From: a virus
IMG/VR virus record: IMGVR_UViG_3300023184_000033
Span: 1-64,000 of that record
DNA length: 64,000 bases
Reading direction: 5' to 3' (one strand)
In this document: piece after piece, positions 34,356 to 43,104 of the stretch
Layout of the letters: the number at the start of each line of letters is the position of its first letter
Position numbering within the stretch: the stretch's first letter is position 1
Made by a program: the position numbers and the translations under genes
Notes under the pieces: generated by a model
The model's input: the letters and a program-made list of their open reading frames with translations, nothing else
Database searches by the model: none
Told to the model about the DNA's origin: nothing

Positions 34356-35444
34356 TTATTTTCCTTTTTCACGAAATGCATATGGATCATCATAATCATA
34401 CTTAGGTTCCAATTTTTTGACTGGAACGTTGTGTTCTTCATAAAAGCCTGGAGCAAGATGCACAGCAACTTGTTCGTGCTCATTACTAATATTTGGATAA
34501 GTTGGTGTTGTTACTTCAAACGTTGGACCAGTTTGAATCCATTCTTCACCAGGATTTCTCACGCCTTCAAAATCAACTGTTGTTTTATTTACAACAGGAA
34601 CCACACTCTCTTTAATTTGTTCGAACTGATTTGTAGTCAAAGGCCCATCATCCTGTTTATAGTTAATTATAACATCATCTTCTTCTTTTGGCAAGACTTT
34701 TTCTGGCTTTTTCATACTCATATTTGCTGCTATCAATAATAACACAGCTAACGGGTCAAACACAAGCATAATTAACATAATTACCAAACGAACTGCTTTG
34801 TCTATTAAATCCTTTTCACCAGATCCATAAATTAATTCGGCAACATATTTTATTGGTCCAAAATCCGATTCTACCTTCTGAAGTTCGGTTGAGAGTGGGG
34901 CCACTTCATCACTAAGAGTTGCCACTTTACGTTGGGATTCTTGTGTCTCTGCCAAAAGGCGTGTGCGTTCTTTCTGTTGGGTTTTACGTAACGCAACTGC
35001 TTTATCGGCACCCTTTTCATCTGTTGAGCGACCCATAACTTGGTCCACAGATTCATCAAGTTGTTTGATTGCTTTGCGATTGGCATCTATATTTTCCTTC
35101 TCAACTTTAATCTTTTCATTATATAATCCAACTTTGTTGGCCAAAGGTGCCATTGATGCTGATTGTTCTAAGTGTGCTTTGGACAAATAACCAAATATAC
35201 CCATCGATGTAATTAACATCAATATTACAACAGCAATTGTTAAATATGTTTTTAATAGAAATGGTGCTTTGTCCCAATTTCGATATAACCAAGATGTTGT
35301 AACAACTTTTGCAAACTCAAGAGAAGAACCCATAAAAACAACTGGCCAAAAAGCACCAACAAAAATTGATGCTAATCCAATTACTGAATAGTATGCGGCA
35401 ATACCCGATAGGAGTAAAGCGGCCAGTAGTGTTAAAAATGTCAT
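34356..35444 (-). CDS. Membrane protein with coiled coil
   Basis: A 362-aa protein with three N-terminal membrane segments (residues 1-90), a long coiled coil (about 90-200), another membrane hairpin near 220-245 and a proline-rich acidic tail. Similar proteins occur in T4-like marine phages between gp43 and uvsX with no known role. It overlaps both neighbours tightly. Confidence 0.65.
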   Translation of the reverse strand: MTFLTLLAALLLSGIAAYYSVIGLASIFVGAFWPVVFMGSSLEFAKVVTTSWLYRNWDKAPFLLKTYLTIAVVILMLITSMGIFGYLSKAHLEQSASMAPLANKVGLYNEKIKVEKENIDANRKAIKQLDESVDQVMGRSTDEKGADKAVALRKTQQKERTRLLAETQESQRKVATLSDEVAPLSTELQKVESDFGPIKYVAELIYGSGEKDLIDKAVRLVIMLIMLVFDPLAVLLLIAANMSMKKPEKVLPKEEDDVIINYKQDDGPLTTNQFEQIKESVVPVVNKTTVDFEGVRNPGEEWIQTGPTFEVTTPTYPNISNEHEQVAVHLAPGFYEEHNVPVKKLEPKYDYDDPYAFREKGK

Positions 35445-37987
35445 GCAAAAAAGTCCTCTAGTGAGCTAACTTTCTCAGTTTTCCATCCCATGCAATCCAA
35501 AACAACTTTAATTGGTTCAAGAAAAGCTTTCGAAAATTGTGTATCATAATCAATATAATTCTGTAATTCAAATTCTTTTGGCAGTCTGCCGGGATAAGAC
35601 ACGACCATATCCTTGAAAGGATTAGGCATTTTGAGATAAGTAAATTTAACTTTCTCACCTTCTTGTATCAAAGGATACTTTTTATCCAAACCTTTTTGTT
35701 TAAGATAGTGGTTATGAAGAATTGCACCTTTTACGTGAATAGGTGTACCCTTCTTATAAAGAGAAAGTGAGTCTGAATAGGTATTTAGCCCATTAAGACC
35801 TCTAGGAAAAGAAATTTCTTCCACAGGAAGTTGATTAAAACTATCTCTAAACTCTTTAATGAATTTATGAATATCATCTTCAGTACCATTTACCATCAAC
35901 TTAACAGCTTCAACCATTTTTACACGAATAATGGAAGGAGTTGAGGATTTAATCATCTCAAGTCCCATGATCTTCATGTGTGGTTCGTTGTACTGTACAC
36001 CTTCGTTGTTATGCACATTTAAGATATAACGTTTCTTGGCAGTCCAGATACCTTTGTCAGATAATCCTTCACGCTTCATTTCCATCTTTTGTTGATATGC
36101 GTGGACATACGTAGCAAGTTCTTGATAACTCTTGTCGATGTATGGTTGTATTTTATCTTCACAGACACGGTCCATGAAGGATATAATTTGTTTAACATCT
36201 GTCTTCGATGAATACACTTTATTAACAAGTGGACCAAGCTTGAGATAAATCGAATCTGTGTCTGAGGCGATAACATAATCTTCGTTTTCTGTTTTCAATA
36301 GTGTATTCAAATATACATTTAATTTATTTTCAATCCAACGAATACTTAATTGACCAGCAGTGGTGACACCCAAGGCCATACGCAAATCATAGAAACGGAA
36401 GTATTGTGAACCAAGAGCACCATAAGCAGAGTTAAGTGATACTTTCTTTGCTAGTTGAATGTTATTGAATTTTGCAATTCGTTTTTCGATTTCATACTTT
36501 TTGGATTCATCGGTTTCATTTTCAAGTTCCTGTGTTGCGTTCAACATCATCTTCTTAAACTTCTTACGATCCTGATACATTTCTTCCATCATTGCAGGTA
36601 AAAAACCTTGAATGTCTGTACGAAAGAATTGTCCGTTTGGGGTAATAGTTGCACCTTCCAAACTTGAAAGGTCAATTTGTTTTTTAAGTAACTTATCAAC
36701 CGATACAACCTGTGACAAAATGTCACGCATTTCATCTGTATAGTCTTCTGGTTTAATAAGAGTCTCTGGTGAAATATTGTATTGCATCATTAGATGAGGA
36801 TACAAAGAGTTCAAGTCAAAACTGGCAACATAGTGATGCAGACCAACTTGTGGATCTTTTACATAAGCACCTTCAAACGCTTCAGTCTTTTCCTGTACAT
36901 CACGTGGAGGAACAACAATACTCTTTTCCAACAGGTAAGAGTATGTCAAAGAATCCCACATACGTGTCTGTGCAAACACATCTTCATAGTTACATTTGGT
37001 ATCATATGCAAGAGTCAAAGCCAACTCAACCAATTTTAACTTGTCTTCAAGTTTCAGGATCAGTTTAACGTCTTTGATGTTGTACTCAATAAACTTCTGA
37101 TAGTTCAATCGGTAAAGAGCATGAAGGTTATCATATTCATCATAGGAAATTTTACCTTCACCAAGTTCAACTTGTGCAATGTTATCCAAACGATATGATT
37201 CCTGTGACTTACCACCTGGCGCATACCATTTGTATAACTCAATATAGTCGAGTGATTCGATACCGACAAGACCATAAGCAATCAACTTACGACCATTGAT
37301 ATTGGTTTGACGTTCAGAGATGTATCTCCAAGGCGACAGATTTCTTGTTTCTTCTTCGCCAAGAATCTTACGGAAACGATTGACAAGATAAGGAATATCA
37401 AAGAACTTGGTATTCCATCCAGTAATCACATCAGGACACTTGGCTTGCCACAGTTGAATAAATTTCTTGCAAAGAGTCCACTCATCTTTACACTTGATAT
37501 AGTTTTCATCACCTTGAACCACATAGTCACCACAACCGAACACATACGTTTCACCATTCAAGTATGTAACAGCAATAGCCGTGATAGGTTCGTTTGCAAG
37601 ATAAGGGTCGGGGAAACCATTTTCAGAACCAACCTCAATATCGATAACAGCAACGGAGACTTTATCTTGATCCCAATCAACCATGCCTTTGTGTTGGTCT
37701 GCAATAAATGCATATTCATATCTGGTGTTACCATAAATCTTTGGTGCACCAGGAAGTCCATCGAATTGTTTTACGAATTCTCTAGCTTCACGAATTGTTT
37801 CAAATTCTTTACGTTCTAGTGGAAGACCATCTAGACTTTTAAAAGACTCACCAGTATTTTTCCTACGGGCAGGCAAATACAAAGACGGCGAGTAATCAAT
37901 TTTAAGTTTGATTCGCTGGCCGTCTTTAACACCTCGATACAGAATACTGCCGCCGAGGTTTTGTACATTCGTATAGAAGTTACTCAA
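35441..37987 (-). CDS. 43: DNA polymerase, family B, T4 gp43
   Basis: An 848-aa polymerase. Exonuclease motifs include VAVIDIEVGSE near residue 112; polymerase motifs are SFDLNSLYPHLMM near 392, NSAYGALGSQYF near 528 and ASDTDSIYL near 587. The start is TTG at 37987, one base after the preceding stop and with AAGG upstream; the N-terminal SNFYTNVQ matches homologues, so no ATG is missed. Confidence 0.96.
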   Translation of the reverse strand: MSNFYTNVQNLGGSILYRGVKDGQRIKLKIDYSPSLYLPARRKNTGESFKSLDGLPLERKEFETIREAREFVKQFDGLPGAPKIYGNTRYEYAFIADQHKGMVDWDQDKVSVAVIDIEVGSENGFPDPYLANEPITAIAVTYLNGETYVFGCGDYVVQGDENYIKCKDEWTLCKKFIQLWQAKCPDVITGWNTKFFDIPYLVNRFRKILGEEETRNLSPWRYISERQTNINGRKLIAYGLVGIESLDYIELYKWYAPGGKSQESYRLDNIAQVELGEGKISYDEYDNLHALYRLNYQKFIEYNIKDVKLILKLEDKLKLVELALTLAYDTKCNYEDVFAQTRMWDSLTYSYLLEKSIVVPPRDVQEKTEAFEGAYVKDPQVGLHHYVASFDLNSLYPHLMMQYNISPETLIKPEDYTDEMRDILSQVVSVDKLLKKQIDLSSLEGATITPNGQFFRTDIQGFLPAMMEEMYQDRKKFKKMMLNATQELENETDESKKYEIEKRIAKFNNIQLAKKVSLNSAYGALGSQYFRFYDLRMALGVTTAGQLSIRWIENKLNVYLNTLLKTENEDYVIASDTDSIYLKLGPLVNKVYSSKTDVKQIISFMDRVCEDKIQPYIDKSYQELATYVHAYQQKMEMKREGLSDKGIWTAKKRYILNVHNNEGVQYNEPHMKIMGLEMIKSSTPSIIRVKMVEAVKLMVNGTEDDIHKFIKEFRDSFNQLPVEEISFPRGLNGLNTYSDSLSLYKKGTPIHVKGAILHNHYLKQKGLDKKYPLIQEGEKVKFTYLKMPNPFKDMVVSYPGRLPKEFELQNYIDYDTQFSKAFLEPIKVVLDCMGWKTEKVSSLEDFFA

Positions 37988-37988
37988 G

Positions 37989-38312
37989 TTAACCTTTTGT
38001 CAAAATCGATTTTTGTGATGGAATTACGATACCGGATCCAAAGACTTGGTTATAGTTGTTAAGAAAGTCTTGTGCAGGTGTATAATAGTACACCACGAAC
38101 TTTTTGGCAATGGTTATTGTGGCATTCTTCGACTTTTGTACCGATTCAGCGTACATTGGAAAGTTTCCAAGACCAATTCCTGGTTGTCCGTTTGGACCGT
38201 TTAGTACCGCAATCGATACAGGATTATTGATAACATATTCGGTTTCCGATTCGATTTCCAAGTCACCCATAACGTCTTCACCGGTAATCAATTTCAATGC
38301 AATGATGTTCAT
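37989..38312 (-). CDS. Sm-like small protein upstream of gp43
   Basis: A 107-aa protein; start ATG at 38312 (MNIIALKLITGEDVMGDLEI). The first half (LKLITGEDVMG, then YVINNPVSIAV) resembles the Sm/Lsm beta-barrel, and the rest (YYYTPAQDFLNNYNQVFGSG) is conserved in phage homologues. An RNA-binding role is possible but unproven. It is directly upstream of the polymerase gene and behind a sigma70-like promoter. Confidence 0.68.
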   Translation of the reverse strand: MNIIALKLITGEDVMGDLEIESETEYVINNPVSIAVLNGPNGQPGIGLGNFPMYAESVQKSKNATITIAKKFVVYYYTPAQDFLNNYNQVFGSGIVIPSQKSILTKG

Positions 38313-38350
38313 AAAAGTCCTTAATAAAGTTAACACATAAATATATGTAC

Positions 38351-38379
38351 ATTATATATGATTTCGTCTGGACATGCAA
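38351..38379 (-). promoter_or_regulatory. Sigma70-like promoter for the gp43 operon
   Basis: TTGCAT (38379-38374), 17-base spacer, TATAAT (38356-38351) on the minus strand, 39 bases before the ATG at 38312. Confidence 0.7.
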
Positions 38380-38428
38380 GGTGTCCGTGTATTGTTTACC
38401 ACAGCAATATCGATTTTAGGAAATCAAA

Positions 38429-38455
38429 ATGGCAGAAGAACAAAACCCCCCCTGA
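38429..38455 (+). pseudogene. Eight-codon open frame ending in a C7 run
   Basis: AGGA precedes an ATG that encodes MAEEQNPP before TGA. The stop is reached at a run of seven C residues (38446-38452); a one-base change would extend the frame by about ten or six codons. It may be a broken small gene or a short leader peptide for the plus-strand block. The rest of 38337-38513 holds only the promoters listed. Confidence 0.35.
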
Positions 38456-38478
38456 TAACTGCCAAAAACTAGGTTTAC

Positions 38479-38486
38479 CATAAATA
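38479..38486 (+). promoter_or_regulatory. Late promoter octamer CATAAATA (plus strand)
   Basis: CATAAATA lies 28 bases before the ATG at 38514 and heads the plus-strand gene block. Confidence 0.6.
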
Positions 38487-38513
38487 TGAATGAACTATTA
38501 TACGGAGACTTGC

Positions 38514-38681
38514 ATGGTAACAAAGAAAGTTACTTCTAGAAGAAAATCGGTAGTGCCAGCCGCACCGACACCAACAAAAAACTTTCCAACGGCCGCTTTA
38601 GGGTTGGCTATGGTTGTTCTTACCAACTATCAAGCCGAAGTAAAACAAGCATTATCATTAATATTAAAAACGCTAACATGA
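38514..38681 (+). CDS. Small membrane-associated protein, 55 aa
   Basis: The start ATG at 38514 has GGAG seven bases upstream. The product has a basic N-terminus (MVTKKVTSRRKS) and a hydrophobic middle (AALGLAMVVLTNY), suggesting a membrane or amphipathic helix. ATGA overlap with the next gene. Function is unknown. Confidence 0.6.
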   Translation: MVTKKVTSRRKSVVPAAPTPTKNFPTAALGLAMVVLTNYQAEVKQALSLILKTLT

Positions 38682-39463
38682 TTATATTAGACAAATTCTT
38701 AGAATTCAAAAAACTACCTTACGTTCTTGCAGGAGTTATATTTCTTTGCAGTCTGGCTGTACTTAGTTGTTTTAAAAGTGCTGAAACTCAATTGAACACA
38801 CTCAATCAAGCTGTTTCGTTTAGTCGAATGATGACAAAATCATCCGATGATTTAACTAATTATGCAAGATATTACGTCACAACAAAAAACGAACAATGGA
38901 AAACTGAATTCAACAATGTGCTTAAAGTACGAAATGGTGAATTAGCTGATGAAAAAGGTATTGTCAAATCATTCAAAGATAGGCTCAAAGAAGTGCCGTT
39001 TTTACAGAGTGAATTAGATACACTTTTAAAAGCGGAGCAGTTAAGCAACAATTTGGCAAAGCTAGAGGTTGAAGCATTTGATTGGACTCAAAAGGGTAAA
39101 ATTGAATTGATTGCTGATGTACAAACTCATCACCACATGGCCGCACAATTATTGATGTTTGGTGATGACTATAAGAAACATAAAAATCAAATCATTCAAA
39201 CAACAAATGAATTTTATTCGGCAGTTGTGAATAGACTGCAATCACAATATTTGTTCTACATGACAACTGCATGGACAATGATAATTATTATTAATATAAG
39301 TTTAATACTTTTAATAGTCTCTATCAAGCACAAAGAAAACGTGGTGGTTGCTAGACCTAAACGAATAATAAAAAAAACACCAGTAAAAAAAGCACCAGTA
39401 AAAAAAGCACCAGTAAAAAAGATAATAAGGAATAAAAATGGCAGAAGTAATATTGCAAAATAA
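38678..39463 (+). CDS. Membrane protein with chemoreceptor-like four-helix domain
   Basis: A 261-aa protein: TM1 near residues 15-32, an extracytoplasmic helical domain, TM2 near 195-215, and a cytoplasmic tail with KKAPVKKAPVKK repeats. KSSDDLTNYARYYVTTKNEQ and VLKVRNGE closely resemble the start of the ligand-binding domains of bacterial sensor kinases and chemoreceptors (SSDDLTRmaR.YV.TGd...ILdIRnG). No HAMP, kinase or signalling domain follows, so it would be a truncated receptor-like protein. Confidence 0.65.
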   Translation: MIILDKFLEFKKLPYVLAGVIFLCSLAVLSCFKSAETQLNTLNQAVSFSRMMTKSSDDLTNYARYYVTTKNEQWKTEFNNVLKVRNGELADEKGIVKSFKDRLKEVPFLQSELDTLLKAEQLSNNLAKLEVEAFDWTQKGKIELIADVQTHHHMAAQLLMFGDDYKKHKNQIIQTTNEFYSAVVNRLQSQYLFYMTTAWTMIIIINISLILLIVSIKHKENVVVARPKRIIKKTPVKKAPVKKAPVKKIIRNKNGRSNIAK

Positions 39464-39995
39464 ACCATTGTCACGTAGTGAACGTGAAGCAAATATCAAA
39501 GACAAAGCAGGATGGTTGATTACTGTTCTAGCCGCTTTACTTGCAATCAATACATACATTTCAAGTGGCAACAGCAGTAAAGTATTGAACAATACAATTA
39601 GTGCAAACAATACTTGGGCATTCTATCAAGCAAAATCGGTTAAACAAACTCTTGCTGAGATGGCTAGAGATGATGCTATCGATAGAAAACAATTTGACAA
39701 AGCAGAAAAGTTAACCGCAAAAATTGATAGATATGAATCTGATCCTGCTACAGGCGAAGGTAAAAAAGAACTAATGGCAAAAGCACGTTCATTAGAAGCC
39801 GAACGTGACCAGATTCGTAAGTCTGGTCCTTGGTTAACATTTGCTGGTTCTGCATTTCAAATTGCAATTGTTTTATTGACTGCAAGTATTCTAGCAGTTA
39901 GCATGTCATTGTATTGGGGTAGTATTCTAGTTGGACTCGGTGCGGCATTACTTATGAGTCAGGGTCTGTGGCTGTGGCTGCCAATAATTTTATAA
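39438..39995 (+). CDS. DUF4337 membrane protein
   Basis: A 185-aa protein with TM segments near residues 25-42 and 135-175 and the family hallmark NNTWAFYQAKSVKQTLAEMA near residue 58. DUF4337 proteins are bacterial inner-membrane proteins of unknown role. It overlaps the previous gene by 26 bases. Confidence 0.78.
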   Translation: MAEVILQNKPLSRSEREANIKDKAGWLITVLAALLAINTYISSGNSSKVLNNTISANNTWAFYQAKSVKQTLAEMARDDAIDRKQFDKAEKLTAKIDRYESDPATGEGKKELMAKARSLEAERDQIRKSGPWLTFAGSAFQIAIVLLTASILAVSMSLYWGSILVGLGAALLMSQGLWLWLPIIL

Positions 39996-40198
39996 AATGT
40001 ATTGTCTTTTTATTATTATTTGTAACAATAGCAAACGCTGAAAATTCAAAAGACAAACTTAAACCCAATGAAGCAAGAGTCTGTGCTCGGTGGATGTGGA
40101 CGGGTGATGTATTTGACCGTAAAGTTTATTGTGTTGAATGGGTAATAAAAGATTGCTCGAATAGACTGTATATAGACATATGTAAGCGTGGTAATTAA
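39968..40198 (+). CDS. Small secreted Cys-containing protein
   Basis: A 76-aa frame opening with GTG at 39968 or 39974; the N-terminus contains a typical signal peptide (IKCIVFLLLFVTIANA-E) and the mature part has four cysteines (VCARWMW, VYCVEW, DCSN, DIC). The true start is uncertain because no ATG is in frame; the signal peptide would ideally begin at the ATA codon at 39992. Confidence 0.5.
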   Translation: MAVAANNFIKCIVFLLLFVTIANAENSKDKLKPNEARVCARWMWTGDVFDRKVYCVEWVIKDCSNRLYIDICKRGN

Positions 40199-40200
40199 TT

Positions 40201-40815
40201 ATGGATCCAATTACCATCGGACTTGCATTTACAGCTGCTCAAAGCGCAGTGGGTTATATAAAACAAGCTATTGCACTGGGCAAAGATGTTCACAGTCTTA
40301 CCGGTCAGTTCAACAAATTTTTTGAATCCTCAGATGCAATACATCGTGAGCGAGCAAAGATAAAGGCTAAAGGTAGCCGTCTAGGAAAAACTGACGCTGA
40401 ACTTGGCCACGAAGCACTTCAAATTGCCATGCATAGTGATGCTCTACGTACATATGAGCGTGAACTTAAAGACATGATTCTTTGGCAATTAGGTAAGCCT
40501 GAAATGTGGGAACACATGATTAAGGAGCGTACCAGATTATTCAAAGAGCGTGCAGAAGCTGAACAGGCTGAAGCGGAGCGTCTATTAGCACACAAGAAAA
40601 AAATGGCAGATATGTTTATCTTTGCCATGTATTTTATAGCAGGGTCTGTTATTTTATTTGCAATAGCTATGGGTGGTGTTGCAGTATACGGTGCGGCTGA
40701 AGAGAAAAGAATTTATGAAGAAAAAGTAGCGGCAAGAGCCGCAGTCATAAGAAGACAGGCAAAAGAAAGAGAAGCAGCAGAGAAAAAAGAAATAGATAAC
40801 TACACAAAAAATTAA
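40201..40815 (+). CDS. Membrane-anchored helical protein, MDP family, copy 1
   Basis: A 204-aa protein starting MDPITIGLAFTAAQSAVGYI, with a long helical middle and a transmembrane segment near residues 137-160, then a charged tail. It shares the start and the ALQ.AM...L..lILWQLGKPEMW block style with the gene at 40940. Similar proteins occur in marine T4-like phages. Function is unknown. Confidence 0.62.
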   Translation: MDPITIGLAFTAAQSAVGYIKQAIALGKDVHSLTGQFNKFFESSDAIHRERAKIKAKGSRLGKTDAELGHEALQIAMHSDALRTYERELKDMILWQLGKPEMWEHMIKERTRLFKERAEAEQAEAERLLAHKKKMADMFIFAMYFIAGSVILFAIAMGGVAVYGAAEEKRIYEEKVAARAAVIRRQAKEREAAEKKEIDNYTKN

Positions 40816-40816
40816 C

Positions 40817-40939
40817 ATGTACTTTAATATAATAATTACTTTTAACGATATGCTTTTCATGTTATGCATGATACCCTTGGTCGCAGTATTCTGTGTAATG
40901 TTTTCAGACTGGTTGAAAGATAAAGACCGATACAAGTAA
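40817..40939 (+). CDS. Single-TM 40-aa protein
   Basis: MYFNIIITFNDMLFMLCMIP, a hydrophobic helix, then a charged tail SDWLKDKDRYK. It fills the gap exactly between the two MDP-type genes; its stop is directly followed by the next ATG. This position supports a real gene, though the ribosome site is weak. Confidence 0.5.
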   Translation: MYFNIIITFNDMLFMLCMIPLVAVFCVMFSDWLKDKDRYK

Positions 40940-41710
40940 ATGGATCCATTAACATTATTTGCTTTAGCCAATGGAGCTGTATCCGCAGTTAAAGCCGGAT
41001 GTAAACTTTACAAGGATATTAAAGGTGCTGCAGGTGATGTAAGAGATGTGTTAAAGGATCTTGATGACCAATTTCATAAATTATATCCATCGGGCGCTAC
41101 TACATCACAGCGTAACGCTTACGTAACTGAAAAGAATCGTGTTATAGAGCTTAACAAAAAAGGTGGAGATACTGCGGGTATCTATACTGAAATTGGAAAT
41201 CATCTAGGTACGTACTATGATAACTTAAACAAGTGTATAGCCGTCTTTGAAGAAGAAGAACGTAAAAGCAAAAAAGAATTATATGAAGGTGATGACAGTT
41301 TAGGTAAACGTGCGCTGCAGCGTGTTCTAATGAAAAAACAATTAGAACAAATGGGAGTTGAATTACGTGAATTGATGATATATCAGAGTCCACCTGAGTT
41401 GGGTGCTTTGTATACTGAAGTAGAAGAGATGATGAAAGAGATGGGTAAAGAACAAAAAGTTCTTTTGGTAAATAAAATAAGGCGAGAAGAAGTGCAAGCA
41501 AAAAGAAGAGCTGCACGTATGAGACAATTAAAACAAGAGGCTATAATAGGAATTGTAATTTTAATTATTGTTTTTGTTTTTGGATTCACTATGATGTGGG
41601 TTGCACATGATAGACAACAAAAATATCCTCAATACGGCAATGAACTATTTCCGAAGAATGAAGAAACCCGCCGTAGAGAATCCGAAACACAAATATACAT
41701 TGGCCGTTAA
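40940..41710 (+). CDS. Membrane-anchored helical protein, MDP family, copy 2
   Basis: A 256-aa protein starting MDPLTLFALANGAVSAVKAG, with coiled-coil helices, an ELRELMIYQSPPELGALY block and a TM segment near residues 200-220 (IIGIVILIIVFVFGFTMMWV). A probable distant paralogue of 40201-40815. Function is unknown. Confidence 0.62.
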   Translation: MDPLTLFALANGAVSAVKAGCKLYKDIKGAAGDVRDVLKDLDDQFHKLYPSGATTSQRNAYVTEKNRVIELNKKGGDTAGIYTEIGNHLGTYYDNLNKCIAVFEEEERKSKKELYEGDDSLGKRALQRVLMKKQLEQMGVELRELMIYQSPPELGALYTEVEEMMKEMGKEQKVLLVNKIRREEVQAKRRAARMRQLKQEAIIGIVILIIVFVFGFTMMWVAHDRQQKYPQYGNELFPKNEETRRRESETQIYIGR

Positions 41711-41719
41711 TGATTACGA

Positions 41720-41727
41720 CATAAATA
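41720..41727 (+). promoter_or_regulatory. Late promoter octamer CATAAATA (plus strand)
   Basis: CATAAATA lies 19 bases before the ATG at 41746 and would drive the 38-aa protein, IscU-like and IscA genes. Confidence 0.6.
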
Positions 41728-41745
41728 ATAGAAAAGGAGATAATT

Positions 41746-41862
41746 ATGTTAGATATTTTACTTTGGGTAGCAGTAGGGGCATTTATTGGTTGGAATTTAC
41801 CTCAACCATTTTGGGCTAAAATGATGCAAGAAAAAATACAAGCAATGATAGCAAAGAAATAA
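41746..41862 (+). CDS. Small membrane protein, 38 aa
   Basis: MLDILLWVAVGAFIGWNLPQ, PFWAK, then a helical tail. AAGGAG is well placed. A widespread type of small phage membrane protein (GAFIGWNLPQP motif). TAATG overlap with the IscU-like gene. Confidence 0.7.
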   Translation: MLDILLWVAVGAFIGWNLPQPFWAKMMQEKIQAMIAKK

Positions 41863-42041
41863 TGTCATACTCGCAACAGGTTATTGACCATTATGAAAAC
41901 CCCAGAAATGTGGGTAGTTTTGCTAATGGTGATAATACCGTTGGTACTGGCATGGTTGGTGCACCTGCTTGCGGTGATGTTATGAAGCTTCAAATTAAAG
42001 CAGCTATCCACGACTATCAATTAAAGTGTTTATGCTCATGA
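41862..42041 (+). CDS. Miniature IscU-like protein with internal deletion
   Basis: A 59-aa protein. Residues 1-46 match the N-terminus of the Fe-S scaffold IscU almost residue for residue ([35 protein letters not shown]), including the first ligand Cys37 and Asp39. Then the sequence jumps in frame to AAIHDYQLK, matching the C-terminal KAAIADYKSK of IscU, and ends CLCS. About 70 residues carrying the second and third ligand cysteines and the HscA-binding LPPVK are absent. Start and stop are both coupled to neighbours (TAATG, ATGA), so it is probably still translated. Confidence 0.8.
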   Translation: MSYSQQVIDHYENPRNVGSFANGDNTVGTGMVGAPACGDVMKLQIKAAIHDYQLKCLCS

Positions 42042-42349
42042 TTAATGTAACAGAAGCCGCAAAGAAACAACTTGATGAAATCCTTATGGATGATGTATCA
42101 ATGAAATATGTAAGAGCATTTATCTCTGGTGGTGGGTGTTCTGGTTTTAACTATGGATTTACACTCGAAGCCGATAAAGAAGAAGATGACTTTGTTATTG
42201 ACAATCTTTTAGTTGATGCTTTAAGTATGCAGTATTTTGATACTGCTACTATTGATTTCACCAGTGATAAACTAAAAGGTTCACAGTTTGTCATATCAAA
42301 CCCTAATGCAAAATCGACTTGCGGTTGTGGTAGTTCATTTAGTGTATGA
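42038..42349 (+). CDS. iscA: IscA-type Fe-S carrier (HesB family)
   Basis: A 103-aa A-type carrier; start ATG at 42038 overlaps the mini-IscU stop. The three ligand cysteines are present: [10 protein letters not shown] (Cys34) and [11 protein letters not shown] (Cys95, Cys97). Such proteins deliver Fe-S clusters to apo-targets. Phage copies are known from marine myoviruses; the target here is unknown. Confidence 0.9.
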   Translation: MINVTEAAKKQLDEILMDDVSMKYVRAFISGGGCSGFNYGFTLEADKEEDDFVIDNLLVDALSMQYFDTATIDFTSDKLKGSQFVISNPNAKSTCGCGSSFSV

Positions 42350-43104
42350 AATACCGCACAATATTCATAAGTGATGTTCACTTAGGAACTAACGATTGCC
42401 AAGCAGCCAAGTTAAACAACTTTCTCAAACACAACACCTGTGAAACCTTATATCTTGTGGGTGATATCATTGATGCTTGGAAAATTCAACAGAACAAATG
42501 GCGTTGGAAACAATCTCATACTAATGTAGTTCGTAGAATTCTCGGTCACGCCAAGCGTGGCACCAAAGTTGTTTATGTTGCGGGAAATCATGATGAGTTT
42601 TTGAGGCCTATGATACCATACGATTTTAGTTTTGGTTTGATTGAAATTAAGAATCAAACAGAACATATTGGTGCCGATGGTAAACATTATCTAGTTGTTC
42701 ATGGAGACTTGTTCGATGGCATTACTAGACTTGCGCCATGGATATCATTCTTAGGAGACAAAGCATATGACTTTGTACTATCACTAAATGCTAAATTTAA
42801 TTGGGTTCGACACAAGTTTGGATTTGGTTATTGGTCATTAAGCCAGTATCTTAAATATAGAGTAAAGAAAGCTGTAGACTTTGTGTTTAAGTTTGAAGAG
42901 AATCTAGCCAACTACTGTAAGAAGCGTGGCTTTGATGGTGTTATATGTGGACACATACATCACGCAGAGATAAAAGAAATCAACGGTGTTACATATATGA
43001 ATGATGGTGATTGGGTTGAGAGTTGTACAGCATTGGTAGAACATCATGATGGCCATTGGGAAATTGTAACATGGACTCAGGAGAACGACAATCATGTTGA
43101 GTGA
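42346..43104 (+). CDS. LpxH-like metallophosphoesterase
   Basis: A 252-aa calcineurin-type enzyme. Metal motifs: ISDVHLGT near residue 8, VGDIIDAW near 39, GNHDE near 80, VHGDLFD near 120 and CGHIHH near 202. The layout matches bacterial UDP-2,3-diacylglucosamine hydrolase-like proteins of lipid A synthesis. Substrate is inferred. ATGA overlap with iscA; it lies in an envelope-directed block. Confidence 0.82.
   Translation: MKYRTIFISDVHLGTNDCQAAKLNNFLKHNTCETLYLVGDIIDAWKIQQNKWRWKQSHTNVVRRILGHAKRGTKVVYVAGNHDEFLRPMIPYDFSFGLIEIKNQTEHIGADGKHYLVVHGDLFDGITRLAPWISFLGDKAYDFVLSLNAKFNWVRHKFGFGYWSLSQYLKYRVKKAVDFVFKFEENLANYCKKRGFDGVICGHIHHAEIKEINGVTYMNDGDWVESCTALVEHHDGHWEIVTWTQENDNHVE

Noticed and set aside
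36769-37068. 99-codon plus-strand frame
   Set aside because: Antisense to gp43 polymerase coding sequence; no independent support.
37307-37819. 170-codon plus-strand frame
   Set aside because: Antisense to the exonuclease domain of gp43, without a ribosome site or recognisable domain.
39355-39425. Short direct repeats encoding KKAPVKK, considered as a CRISPR-like or mobile repeat
   Set aside because: They are in-frame coding repeats of a basic protein tail, without spacers.
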